This document shows, in pieces, positions 8,258 to 15,538 of a DNA stretch of 44,942 nucleotides. The notes beneath the pieces are model-generated. The model made no database searches, had not been told where the DNA came from, and was given only the letters and a program-made list of their open reading frames with translations. This DNA is from a virus. Where the stretch lies: the IMG/VR virus record IMGVR_UViG_3300005589_000747, positions 1 through 44,942 of that record; one strand, 5' to 3'. Position numbers and translations under genes: made by a program. Each line of letters opens with the position of its first letter. Positions within the stretch are counted from its first letter, which is position 1.

Positions 8258-9310
8258 TTATATGTTTTTTGGCATCACGACGTGGATGTTGTCGCTACCT
8301 TCTGGCAGGAAAAACTGGGCGACCCTGGCTCCACCGTTGATCCACTTAAACTCACCGCCGCAAGCGGTGATCGCGTCACGCAGGTAGGCCGGTTCCAGCG
8401 CCACCTCCGGCCACGTATCTGTGCTGAACTTTGCCGGGATTGAGTCTTCGCCGTCATTGGTGATGAGCAATACGGTCTCGGCATCGCCGCGTTTGATCTC
8501 AACCGTTCCAGATTTACCGTTGCCGTTGATGGATTGTGCAAATGGCATAATGCGATTAATGCCGGCCTTGATGTCACCCGCTTGACTATCCAGGGACGCG
8601 GCGTTGTCCGGTATCGCCAGTTGACGCTTCATTTGTGGCGGCATGTAATCAATGCGTGGTGTCCGGTAGCGGAAGTTGTCCGCAGTCACCTCGACGGCAC
8701 TGCCGATGGTCAGGGTGGCATTCGGTAGGCGTAGTGAAAAACAGAAGTTCTTCAGGCTGTCGTTTGGGATGATGCAGGTGGGCAGACCGGGAGCCGGTGC
8801 GGCAGCCAGACGATGGCCGTCCGAGGCAAAGGCCCAGTCATCCATCAGCGTCACGCCGTTCAGAAAAATCCTAAAATCCTGTTTGCCGGCGCAATAGCTG
8901 ACGGCCTCTATGGCATCGGCCAGGGCGGATGCATCGATATCAACCCGCTGCGGGTCCTTCATATCGATGCCTGCCGGCCAGCCGTCCAGGTCATGGCCCT
9001 TAAATGCGAAGTGGCGTCGGCCTTGCACCAGCTTGGTGGTAGTGCCGGTGGTCTGCAGCCGAATCTCGCCTGACAGCCCCTGCAGCGTGGCTTTCAGCTT
9101 TTGCAGATCCAGGGTGGCGCCGCCGGCGGTACTGACCGACGCCGGAATGGTGATGGCCATTTCCCGCGCCGCGTCGCAGGTGGTCAGGGTAATGCGGTCA
9201 TCCTGTGCATCAATGCGCACATGGTTGAAGATCTCCAGCACCGAACGTTTCTCGGCTACGTTGTGCTGTAGCGCTTCCGCCAGGGCGCCTGGGTTTATTG
9301 AAAAATCCAT
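8258..9310 (-). CDS. Phage-encoded DNA polymerase sliding clamp (DnaN-like)
   Basis: 350 residues from MDFSINPGAL. This start was chosen because GGGGGTGG precedes it; an upstream GTG-type extension is unlikely. The size and ends fit bacterial beta clamp: an N-terminal strand-helix with ITLTTCDAAREMAITIPA (compare the LTGTDLEMEM region of E. coli DnaN), a central FASDGHRLAAA motif (like TDGHRLA), and a C-terminal VVMPKNI that mirrors the VVMP end of DnaN. It would form a dimeric ring tethering polymerase. No polymerase or clamp loader is encoded here, so it must be loaded by, or compete with, host machinery. Confidence 0.88.
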   Translation of the reverse strand: MDFSINPGALAEALQHNVAEKRSVLEIFNHVRIDAQDDRITLTTCDAAREMAITIPASVSTAGGATLDLQKLKATLQGLSGEIRLQTTGTTTKLVQGRRHFAFKGHDLDGWPAGIDMKDPQRVDIDASALADAIEAVSYCAGKQDFRIFLNGVTLMDDWAFASDGHRLAAAPAPGLPTCIIPNDSLKNFCFSLRLPNATLTIGSAVEVTADNFRYRTPRIDYMPPQMKRQLAIPDNAASLDSQAGDIKAGINRIMPFAQSINGNGKSGTVEIKRGDAETVLLITNDGEDSIPAKFSTDTWPEVALEPAYLRDAITACGGEFKWINGGARVAQFFLPEGSDNIHVVMPKNI

Positions 9311-9320
9311 ATCCACCCCC

Positions 9321-9911
9321 TCAGCAAGTGCCGGCTGCCAAGCAGGCAATCCGGTTGTTGATCTGGTCAGCCGTCACGGCGGGCAGCTTTTTTTCAGTAG
9401 CGGGTGGTTTGGGTATGTAGGTCGCGCACTCGGGCCAGGTCTCCAGCAGCCGTTCGGTTGTGTAGTGGCTGTTGACCATGGCGGCTATCTGCTGCTGCAG
9501 TTCCTTTTTTCCTGTCCAGAGCTGCTTATGCTTGGTCATGATCGCCTTGGCCTTGATGGCCAGTGGGTGATCGTGGTCCAGGTAGATACCCTGCAGGGCG
9601 GTATAGGGCAGTCTCCGTGTGGCCGTCATGGTGATGCTGTTGTTGCAACGATACTGGTACTCTTCGTTGTCATAGGGCATTGGTGACCGCTTCTTGTCGG
9701 ATGATCTGATGTAAAGCTGAAAGCCGCTCTTCGCTACAAAAAAGCCTTCCGGCGCCTTGTCCATGTATGCCGCATGGAGGCCGAATTGGTCGCTGTAGAT
9801 GGCATCCGCCAGGGCTGATTCCATATCTTTGAGTTGTGAGATCCGCTTCTTGATAGCGCCTTCCACTGCCGCCTCAATGATCTTGCTCTTGATCTGCTTG
9901 TTCAGTCGCAT
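9321..9911 (-). CDS. Possible nucleotide-modification-associated protein (Nmad5-like)
   Basis: 196 residues from MRLNKQIK, with AAGGGGAACAGC before the ATG. A longer frame upstream has non-coding-like composition and overlaps the next gene. The N-terminal pattern (R-L-N-x-Q-I-K-x-K-I-I, then ALADAIYSDQFG) resembles Nmad5, a domain predicted from phage DNA-modification neighbourhoods. No catalytic residues are known to me, so the functional call is tentative. It sits between the clamp gene and a small unknown gene. Confidence 0.55.
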   Translation of the reverse strand: MRLNKQIKSKIIEAAVEGAIKKRISQLKDMESALADAIYSDQFGLHAAYMDKAPEGFFVAKSGFQLYIRSSDKKRSPMPYDNEEYQYRCNNSITMTATRRLPYTALQGIYLDHDHPLAIKAKAIMTKHKQLWTGKKELQQQIAAMVNSHYTTERLLETWPECATYIPKPPATEKKLPAVTADQINNRIACLAAGTC

Positions 9912-9921
9912 GCTGTTCCCC

Positions 9922-10224
9922 TTACTGGACCAGTTCGGCAAGCCGTTGCGCGGTAATGCAGCGCCGGTTGCCGTTGGGCAGGTTGATAAAAACGCAGTGT
10001 GATGTGGTGCGTGACATATCGATCGATTCCCGCCGGCCACGGGCGGCGTGTTCGGCATACGCCTGGCCGGCGATGTCCATGGCGGTGTCACTGGAAATCT
10101 CCATGGTGTGGGTCAGGTGGTCCGCCGTGCGCCGGATCAGCTGCATGCCGTCACCGGTCAGGTGTTCGGCGGCATGCTGGCAGATGAAGGCCAGGGCGTG
10201 ATCGTGCGTGTTGAGTGATGACAT
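9922..10224 (-). CDS. Hypothetical early protein
   Basis: 100 residues, His-rich N-terminal half (THDHALAFICQHAAEH), basic centre, and a C-terminal FINLPNGNRRCITAQRLAEL segment that resembles a short strand-helix element. No membrane segment and no recognised family. Its leader, GGGGAGAACACC before the ATG, shares the GGAGAACA sequence with three other genes of this operon. Confidence 0.7.
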   Translation of the reverse strand: MSSLNTHDHALAFICQHAAEHLTGDGMQLIRRTADHLTHTMEISSDTAMDIAGQAYAEHAARGRRESIDMSRTTSHCVFINLPNGNRRCITAQRLAELVQ

Positions 10225-10238
10225 GGTGTTCTCCCCGT

Positions 10239-10484
10239 TTAAATGTCTTTTTCTTGCGAGACTGGCAGCGCTTCACTGATGACTGGTCGGCCGCTGAGAA
10301 ACGCTTCCAGTTGTGTTAAGGCCTCTTCCCAGTGGGCCGCTTCAAAGCTGCCGTGGTTGGGCAGATAAACCTTACATTTCTGAGAAACCCGGCCACCGCC
10401 GTGGTCGCCGACCTCATAAGTTAACGAGTGGTATCCGCCGTCGGCGAGCTCCATCAAGCGCTGTTTTGCTTCTGCCATATTCAT
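10239..10484 (-). CDS. Hypothetical early protein
   Basis: 81 residues. The central segment (YHSLTYEVGDHGGGRVSQKCKVYLPNHG, read in two parts) looks like an antiparallel sheet, followed by a helix ending in EEALTQLEAFL. No recognised family. It is preceded by AGGAGAACAGACC and ATG, the shared leader of this operon. It lies 14 bases above the next gene. Confidence 0.7.
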   Translation of the reverse strand: MNMAEAKQRLMELADGGYHSLTYEVGDHGGGRVSQKCKVYLPNHGSFEAAHWEEALTQLEAFLSGRPVISEALPVSQEKDI

Positions 10485-10509
10485 GGTCTGTTCTCCTGAT
10501 GCTGGGTTG

Positions 10510-10989
10510 TTACTCGACTTCCTGGAGGGCCTTTATCTCCTCCAGAAAGGTGATGAATTGGGTCATGTGGTGATAGCCGGCGGTGGCAATCCGATCAGCC
10601 TCCTGCCGACTGACACCGGCACCGCCCGGACTGTCCGGGTCGAAGGCGTCATGGATATGCAGTACGGTGCGGCCCATGGCGCCCTGCCAGGCGGTGAACC
10701 GCTCAAACAGTGAGGCATCACCAAGGCGCCGATGTGGACAGGGCAGCGGGGCGCAGAGATGGTTCAGCCGCCGGGCATGGGCGTGGAGGATGTCGGTGCG
10801 GTTGAAGGTCAGCTCATAATCAATGGCGTCCTCCAGCCCCAGTTTGTTGGAGCAGAGGTAGGCATTGACCTCGTTTGATATGGTGCGGGGTTCAACCAGG
10901 CGGCGCTGTGCCAAACGGCCGGTGCCGATGCTGTGCACCATTTCATAAGCCGCGCGCTCGGTGAGCGTCCATTCTTCGTGTGATGACAT
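10510..10989 (-). CDS. Hypothetical early protein
   Basis: 159 residues, soluble, with an acidic C-terminus ending in VE. A His/Cys-containing centre (HAHARRLNHLCAPLPCPHRR) could bind metal, but spacing does not match a known finger. No recognised family. Leader CTGGAGAACAAC before the ATG is the operon's common ribosome site. A G+C-rich hairpin lies between this gene and the preceding one. Confidence 0.7.
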   Translation of the reverse strand: MSSHEEWTLTERAAYEMVHSIGTGRLAQRRLVEPRTISNEVNAYLCSNKLGLEDAIDYELTFNRTDILHAHARRLNHLCAPLPCPHRRLGDASLFERFTAWQGAMGRTVLHIHDAFDPDSPGGAGVSRQEADRIATAGYHHMTQFITFLEEIKALQEVE

Positions 10990-11066
10990 GTTGTTCTCCA
11001 GTCATGTGACAAACCGGAGGCGAAGGTCTACGCTTTATGTGCGTGTTGGGCGCAGACGTCGCCTCG

Positions 11067-11103
11067 AAACCCCTGCCGGGACGGGCATCCCGGTGGGGGT
11101 TTT
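11067..11103. terminator. Intra-operon hairpin, possible attenuator
   Basis: CCGGGA/TCCCGG with an outer AACCCC/GGGGTT stem and a 6-base loop. Four T follow on the plus strand and three T on the minus strand. It lies just after the stop of the 65-residue early gene, before the rest of the replication operon. It could reduce readthrough from the early promoter, or stop antisense transcription. Confidence 0.45.
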
Positions 11104-11300
11104 CATTGCTTGTTCAGTTCTTTTTCAATGCGGGTAATCACACCGTCGATCCGCCTGACCAGATCGAGGTCAACCGGCTCGGCTGCGACTGCAATGCGGC
11201 GTTCACGAAAGGCATCAACCTCCAGGCGGAGCAGTTCGATGGTTGTCTCAGGCCAGGCGTTTTTTAGGAGTTTTCTGATTTCTTTTTGTAGGTCAGCCAT
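11103..11300 (-). CDS. Hypothetical small helical early protein
   Basis: 65 residues, almost entirely predicted helix with alternating acidic and basic residues (MADLQKEIRKLLKNAW...LVRRIDGVITRIEKEL). No recognised family. The ribosome site is an A-rich AGAAGAAAAAC, weaker than that of its neighbours. Downstream of it lies the hairpin at 11067-11103; upstream are two perfect inverted repeats in a 118-base gap. Confidence 0.65.
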   Translation of the reverse strand: MADLQKEIRKLLKNAWPETTIELLRLEVDAFRERRIAVAAEPVDLDLVRRIDGVITRIEKELNKQ

Positions 11301-11329
11301 TGTTTTTCTTCTCTATAAGGTTGAGGGCT

Positions 11330-11399
11330 GATTCGGACAATGTCTCCGAATCAAGGGGACGTTAGCTAAGCCTGGGGTGTCGATATCAAGTTGATATCG
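11330..11399. promoter_or_regulatory. Two inverted repeats in the early operon
   Basis: GATTCGGA and TCCGAATC with a 7-base loop (11330-11352), then the 19-base near-continuous palindrome CGATATCAAGTTGATATCG (11381-11399, one central base). They occupy the non-coding gap between the antirepressor-like gene and the 65-residue gene. They could be operators or RNA hairpins; neither is followed by a T run, so simple termination is unlikely. Confidence 0.55.
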
Positions 11400-11418
11400 G
11401 CTGCAGGCGTGCTAGTTA

Positions 11419-12018
11419 TCACAAGTCCAGCTCCGGCTGAGGTTGTTCTGCGTCTTTGATTGGGTAGCCAAGCTCTTTTAACTTGGCTCTGATCATGTGG
11501 GTGACTGATTCGCGCTCTTGCTCATTAACGGTCAGCTTGCGGGTCTTGAAGAGGGCCGCGAGGGTTAGCTCTTCTTTACGGCGCACATCGAGGTGGTTGT
11601 TCTTTATCGCCAGGCCGGTGGTCTCGTAACTGTGCAGGGCCTCGGCCCATTCGATCTGGAGCTTTAGCAATTCTTCAGCAGCATCGTCCGCGCCTTTGCC
11701 CCTCATCATCTTGGTATTGATTCGAGCCAAGTACATCCGGGCCCGATCTAGACGGATGCAAAGCACCTCTTGGGTGGGGGTACTAGTACCCCCTTCGGCT
11801 ACAAAAATCGGAGGTTTTAGCCATTTCGTAGAATACAAAATGGCGTTATCGCCTTCCTGAATGGTCTTTTTTGCACTTCTCCAATCAACTCTTGCGAGGT
11901 CGGCGAGGGGTTTTGCGTAGACGTACTCGGTGCCCTCGTGGTCAACGACCCAGAGAGTCAGCCCGTGGAAATTGATGATGCCGACGACTTGCGGCGTGGG
12001 GGTGGTGTTTTCAGTCAT
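11419..12018 (-). CDS. Phage antirepressor N-terminal domain (P22_AR_N) protein
   Basis: 199 residues preceded by GGAGAACATC and ATG. Residues 10-115 match the P22 antirepressor N-domain: VVGIINFHGLTLWVVDHEG, then YVYAKPLADLARVDWRSAKK, and an LCIRLDRARMYLARIN segment. The C-terminal half is helical and charged. Such proteins bind and inactivate repressors or act as phage regulators. It is the second gene of the early operon, directly behind the switch, so an antirepression role during induction is reasonable. Confidence 0.8.
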   Translation of the reverse strand: MTENTTPTPQVVGIINFHGLTLWVVDHEGTEYVYAKPLADLARVDWRSAKKTIQEGDNAILYSTKWLKPPIFVAEGGTSTPTQEVLCIRLDRARMYLARINTKMMRGKGADDAAEELLKLQIEWAEALHSYETTGLAIKNNHLDVRRKEELTLAALFKTRKLTVNEQERESVTHMIRAKLKELGYPIKDAEQPQPELDL

Positions 12019-12039
12019 GATGTTCTCCGGTGTTGGTGG

Positions 12040-12228
12040 TTAACGCGAGGCCTGCTCTTGGTCTTTTTTCGCCAGCCACTCCTCGACCGCTTCTTCCGCA
12101 GCACTCTGCATAGACATGCCGTAGGTGTAAGAGGCTTTCTTAAGTCGGCGGTGTATATCTGGCTTTACAAACAGCGCCTTTGGGCGAGGGGTGTCCTGCT
12201 CGTGGACGGTTTGTTTTGTAGAGTCCAT
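12040..12228 (-). CDS. Ribbon-helix-helix-like regulator heading early operon
   Basis: 62 residues. After a charged N-terminus, the stretch ALFVKPDIHRRLKKASYTYG and MSMQSAAEEAVEEWLAKK has a strand-helix-helix pattern like small plasmid and phage ribbon-helix-helix proteins. Its ATG follows AAGGTATCAATT. It is the first gene transcribed from the early promoter at 12277-12305 and is divergent from the CI-like repressor, the position of Cro or Cox in related switches. Confidence 0.7.
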   Translation of the reverse strand: MDSTKQTVHEQDTPRPKALFVKPDIHRRLKKASYTYGMSMQSAAEEAVEEWLAKKDQEQASR

Positions 12229-12230
12229 AA

Positions 12231-12339
12231 TTGATACCTTGTGAATATATAAAGCTATAAATGAATTCTAGGATTCATAATACAAATATTGGAATTCATA
12301 AACAAGGGGAAATCCACTTGAATATTCATAACGAATATT
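12231..12339. promoter_or_regulatory. Lysis-lysogeny switch: divergent promoters and operators
   Basis: Minus-strand early promoter: TTGTTT (12300-12305), a 17-base spacer, TATTAT (12277-12282). Plus-strand repressor promoter: TTGATA (12231-12236), 19-base spacer, TATAAA (12256-12261). ATTCAT half-sites recur at 12273, 12294 and 12324, and ATGAAT at 12261. The 12261 and 12273 copies form an inverted pair. AATATTC and GAATATT flank 5 bases at 12321-12339. This is the expected operator array for the divergent repressor. Confidence 0.8.
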
Positions 12340-13082
12340 TATCAAAAATCATTGAGGTATCAGGTGGAAGGGATTTAGTGCCGTGGTTTGCTGCGATGGG
12401 GTTTTCGCACAGCGTGGTGACGCGAATTAAAAAAGGCTTTCCACCTAGTCCTGATCTGGTGCTTGCGTTGGTGTTGACCGAACGGGTGTCGCCCAGATGG
12501 TTGCTTGATGATGTGGGGCCTAAATACATTGTCAGCCGTGTGCTGGATGATGATGAGGCGGCGAGGGTCTTAGAGCATGAGCTCAAGGCAGAGTGGGGTG
12601 TTCTGCTGGCAACAGCGGATGATAAAAGGTTCGCCGTTTTACTCCATACAGATGCGGCGTTCCTGATGAAGAATCAGGAGATAGCTTATCGGCGGGTTCA
12701 TGTGGTAACAGGGAATATATCGCTTAGAACGCTTCGATGGCTGTCAGACATAGGGCGAGGCATGTGGCTAGTTAGGCTCACTCCGGAAGAGATGGAGCGA
12801 CTAGACGCTGGCGATATGGGTAATCTGGAAATTTGGGGATGGGAAGATAAGCGCAGAAAGTCAGAAGGACTCATATCAAGGCGCAGGCAAATAGATTCTA
12901 TGCTCCATGACAGTGCATATGTGTTTCTACACCACGAGGGCAATGGGGAGCCACCCCATCCTGGCGATGCCAAAGAGGGCGAAATGGCGACCCAACTGAA
13001 TGAGTTAACGGGCTACTTTGAGAGACTGGATGCCGAATCCAAGGCCGTAATCATAAACCTTCTCAAGGTGATGAGCCGGTAG
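12318..13082 (+). CDS. CI-type phage repressor
   Basis: 254 residues if translation starts at the TTG at 12318, which has AAGGGGA at 8 bases. An in-frame ATG at 12261 has no ribosome site and lies on the early promoter and operators, so it is not preferred. Residues 1-60 look like the phage CI helix-turn-helix domain (LVPWFAAMGFSHSVVTRIKKG, with ERVSPRWLLDDVGP following, a common CI signature). The C-terminal part is not an obvious S24 protease: no Ser-Lys dyad is clear. It would hold the early promoter silent. Induction may therefore depend on antirepressors rather than RecA cleavage. Confidence 0.85.
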   Translation: MNIHNEYLSKIIEVSGGRDLVPWFAAMGFSHSVVTRIKKGFPPSPDLVLALVLTERVSPRWLLDDVGPKYIVSRVLDDDEAARVLEHELKAEWGVLLATADDKRFAVLLHTDAAFLMKNQEIAYRRVHVVTGNISLRTLRWLSDIGRGMWLVRLTPEEMERLDAGDMGNLEIWGWEDKRRKSEGLISRRRQIDSMLHDSAYVFLHHEGNGEPPHPGDAKEGEMATQLNELTGYFERLDAESKAVIINLLKVMSR

Positions 13083-13251
13083 AAAAGATCGCGGACGTCA
13101 TGTCCGAATGTCCCCAGGGATAGGGCTTGTTTGTACAGGATGTTCCCACATAAAAAAAGAGAATATAAATACTAAATAGCTCCAAAAAAGGCTTATAAGC
13201 TCACCTGAATAGTTTTCTTGATGTTTTTATATCTTGCCGCTAGAGTATTTC

Positions 13252-13273
13252 TTGACTAAATTATACCTAGGTA
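13252..13273 (+). promoter_or_regulatory. Toxin-antitoxin promoter/operator candidate
   Basis: A TTGACT -35 box at 13252-13257 is followed by the palindrome TACCTAGGTA at 13264-13273, just upstream of the toxin TTG start (AGGT at 8 bases). A TA-operator overlapping the promoter would fit autoregulation by the Xre antitoxin. The -10 element is not clear; the 170 bases upstream of it, back to the repressor stop, hold no gene that I can see. Confidence 0.5.
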
Positions 13274-13279
13274 GATATA

Positions 13280-13657
13280 TTGTACGCTCTTCACATACAT
13301 CATGACGCAGCGAAAGACCTAAGACAGCTACGGCTGACGGATCTTGACGCCTTCGGCCGTATTACAGCGATATTGCAGGAGATTAAGGCTAGCCAGTACT
13401 TACTGGATTGCTTGACGGCGCGCGATTTTGGCTATGACAAGTCTGAAACCTTTCATGTGACTGAGATTGCATCATTGAGAAGAGCTGGTAACTTTTGGCG
13501 CTTGAAGATTTGGGAAATCAAGGGGTATAGAGTTATCTATTGTTACATCCCTGGGGAAAGGGCGTATTACGTCCTTGGGATCATGGAACGGGGTATAAAT
13601 TATGAAACAGACCATCCATTCATGCAGCGCGTCATCGACGCCTACCGGAACCTTTGA
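13280..13657 (+). CDS. RelE/HigB-superfamily toxin
   Basis: 125 residues from a TTG. The fold pattern is that of RelE/ParE proteins: YALHIHHDAAKDLRQLRLTD, a helical pair with LLDCLTARDFGY, then strands FWRLKIWEIKGYRVIYCYIP and AYYVLGIMERG. The conserved W-R-L-K...Y-R-V-I-Y pair is typical of HigB-type ribosome-dependent mRNA interferases. The gene overlaps the antitoxin start by 56 bases. Toxin-first order is characteristic of HigBA. It likely stabilises the prophage or acts in abortive infection. Confidence 0.88.
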   Translation: MYALHIHHDAAKDLRQLRLTDLDAFGRITAILQEIKASQYLLDCLTARDFGYDKSETFHVTEIASLRRAGNFWRLKIWEIKGYRVIYCYIPGERAYYVLGIMERGINYETDHPFMQRVIDAYRNL

Positions 13658-14090
13658 AAAGCGTATCGGCACGAGCAGTGGCAGTGCCAGCTCTTCTGGT
13701 GACAGCACGGTTGTTATTGGCACTTTTGATGGTGGAGATGCCTCACCAGCGCCTGCCGGATTTACAAACATTGATGATTTGGTGGCTGAGTTTGAGAAAG
13801 ACCCTGAAGCCCAGGCTGCTCTCGCAGAGGGCCGTAAATGGGTTGTTGAAACCTATTATGATGATTTTGAAACCATCAGCGCTATTCGCTTAAAGAAGGG
13901 CTGGTCTCAGACGCATTTGGCCGAAGTCATGGGTACTAGCCAGTCCCATATCGCCCGAATTGAAAAAGGGCGAGACAACCTTACACTTAAAACGCTGCGC
14001 GGCCTTTGCAAAGCATTGGATATTGATATGAACACGCTCGATGCCGCACTTTATAGGCAGGAAGCAACCGATAGGCGCACGGGGCAATAA
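13602..14090 (+). CDS. Xre-family (HigA-like) antitoxin with long N-terminus
   Basis: 162 residues. The C-terminal 75 residues are a Cro/CI-type helix-turn-helix: ISAIRLKKGWSQTHLAEVMG, then TSQSHIARIEKGRDNLTLKT. The preceding segment (DDLVAEFEKDPEAQAALAEG) is the usual N-terminus of HigA antitoxins. The first 50 residues are Ser/Thr/Gly-rich and low-complexity; they are encoded across and past the toxin 3' end, so an internal non-ATG start near 13780 may be the true one. It should neutralise the toxin and repress the operon. Confidence 0.85.
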   Translation: MKQTIHSCSASSTPTGTFEKRIGTSSGSASSSGDSTVVIGTFDGGDASPAPAGFTNIDDLVAEFEKDPEAQAALAEGRKWVVETYYDDFETISAIRLKKGWSQTHLAEVMGTSQSHIARIEKGRDNLTLKTLRGLCKALDIDMNTLDAALYRQEATDRRTGQ

Positions 14091-14542
14091 TGATACACCC
14101 GCACGTACAAACTATTTTCTGTGATGATATTCGCCATGAAGTGAATGGCAAATTTTCATGTATTGGTATTTACTCCAATAGCCTATTTGTTGAATCTTTC
14201 CCTATAACGCTGCCTAAGCTTTGCGTTGCTGTTTCTGTAGTGCTTCCTTTGATAAAGCCGGTCGAACAGATCAAGCTGGTGGTTAGGCTCGATGATGAGG
14301 TGTTGACTGAAGAAATCACCCCCGAAGAGATTATTGAATCTATTGGGCAAGCATATGAGAGCACCCCTGAAGAGTTGCGCCACAAGAAATTATTTATAAC
14401 TCGCCTGATGGTTGAATTCTCGCCTCTTGTACTTAAAGCGAGTGGAGATATGAAAGTAAGGGCCTATGTTGATGATGATGTTTTGCATGGTGTTAGTTTG
14501 ACAATTGACCAGAAGCCACAGGAAAAGCTAGCACAGCAATAA
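14090..14542 (+). CDS. DUF6941-like hypothetical protein
   Basis: 150 residues. Its ATG shares one base with the antitoxin stop (TAATG), so it belongs to the toxin-antitoxin transcript. The start MIHPHVQTIFCDDIRHEVNG followed by a G-x-Y strand is the pattern of DUF6941 proteins, predicted all-beta and of unknown function. It ends one base before the gpD stop on the other strand. Whether it modulates the toxin-antitoxin pair is unknown. Confidence 0.7.
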   Translation: MIHPHVQTIFCDDIRHEVNGKFSCIGIYSNSLFVESFPITLPKLCVAVSVVLPLIKPVEQIKLVVRLDDEVLTEEITPEEIIESIGQAYESTPEELRHKKLFITRLMVEFSPLVLKASGDMKVRAYVDDDVLHGVSLTIDQKPQEKLAQQ

Positions 14543-15538
14543 TCATTTCGTATTTTTTTCTAACTCCACACTCGTTACAAACCCGCCATCACCGACGGAG
14601 TGGGTAACATTCCCGGTAATCCATTCCTTTTGATCAATCTCGCGTTTCCAACCGGACAGAGCGACCGGTGTTTCTGCGATCAGTTCAGCATCACCCCGGG
14701 CGAGGGTAATCTGCATCTGTGATCCACCGCGCTTTATCCGCTGCCACTCGGCCTTTGCCGCGGCCGCGGCCTCTGCCTGCGTGGGGTAGGTCTCCCGCAA
14801 GGTTTTGACGGTGGTGTCAGCCCCGGCGGTCGCGCTCAACAGGTCGGCCTGGTCATTGTCGTAATAGTGGGCCGTCACGCCGCTGTATTTGCCGCTGCGG
14901 TCTGCCTCGCTGTAGCGGTGTTGGTCACCGCTAGATCGCCGAATCCGCTTACTACCGATCTGCCGGCCACTGATGGTGTTGCCAGTGCCTTGGCCGGTAA
15001 ACAGCAGTCGGCCTGACTTGACGGTTGCGATCGCGTCATACTTGCGCCCCAGCCGAGTCAACAGGTTGCCGTCGGACTCATTGGTCTGGTCCAGGTGCTG
15101 GATGACCGTAGCAGCCAGGGAAGGGGAGATGGCCGGGATCAGTTGATGGGCCTCTGCTAGGGTATCGATCAGCGCGCCCAGGGTGGTGTCGTGCCAACTG
15201 CGGGTCTGCTGAGTCTTGAAGCTTTCGCGGAAATCCACCGATCGCGCGCGGATGGTGAGCCGGTCTGGCGGGCCGGTATGTTCGATTTCATCAACCGTAT
15301 ACAGTCCTTTGTCCACCAGTGGACCACCCACCCAGCCGATGGCTACGTCGATCTTGGCGCCGCGGCGGGGCAGGGCGATGTTCTGGGCATGATCGTCCAC
15401 CTCAATATCCAGCTGGTCCGCTTCAAAACCGCGCCTGTCCATCAGGGTGAGCCGAATTAGACGGCCATTAAACCGATCCGTGGCGTCCACCTCATCGATG
15501 ATGATCCGGTAATCCGGCTGGTTGTGCGGCGTGTTCAC
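14543..15538 (-). CDS. D: Tail protein gpD (baseplate hub, late control D)
   Basis: 331 residues, as in the P2 D family, homologous to the T4 gp27 hub. The N-terminus (DYRIIIDEVDATDRFNGRLI, then DRRGFEADQLDIEVDDH) and the GPPDRLTIRARSVDFRESF and TQQTRSWHDTTLGALI segments are characteristic. The protein links the tail tube end to the spike. Its start overlaps gpU by ATGA. It is the last gene of the late operon and ends head-on against the toxin-antitoxin operon. Confidence 0.95.
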   Translation of the reverse strand: MNTPHNQPDYRIIIDEVDATDRFNGRLIRLTLMDRRGFEADQLDIEVDDHAQNIALPRRGAKIDVAIGWVGGPLVDKGLYTVDEIEHTGPPDRLTIRARSVDFRESFKTQQTRSWHDTTLGALIDTLAEAHQLIPAISPSLAATVIQHLDQTNESDGNLLTRLGRKYDAIATVKSGRLLFTGQGTGNTISGRQIGSKRIRRSSGDQHRYSEADRSGKYSGVTAHYYDNDQADLLSATAGADTTVKTLRETYPTQAEAAAAAKAEWQRIKRGGSQMQITLARGDAELIAETPVALSGWKREIDQKEWITGNVTHSVGDGGFVTSVELEKNTK

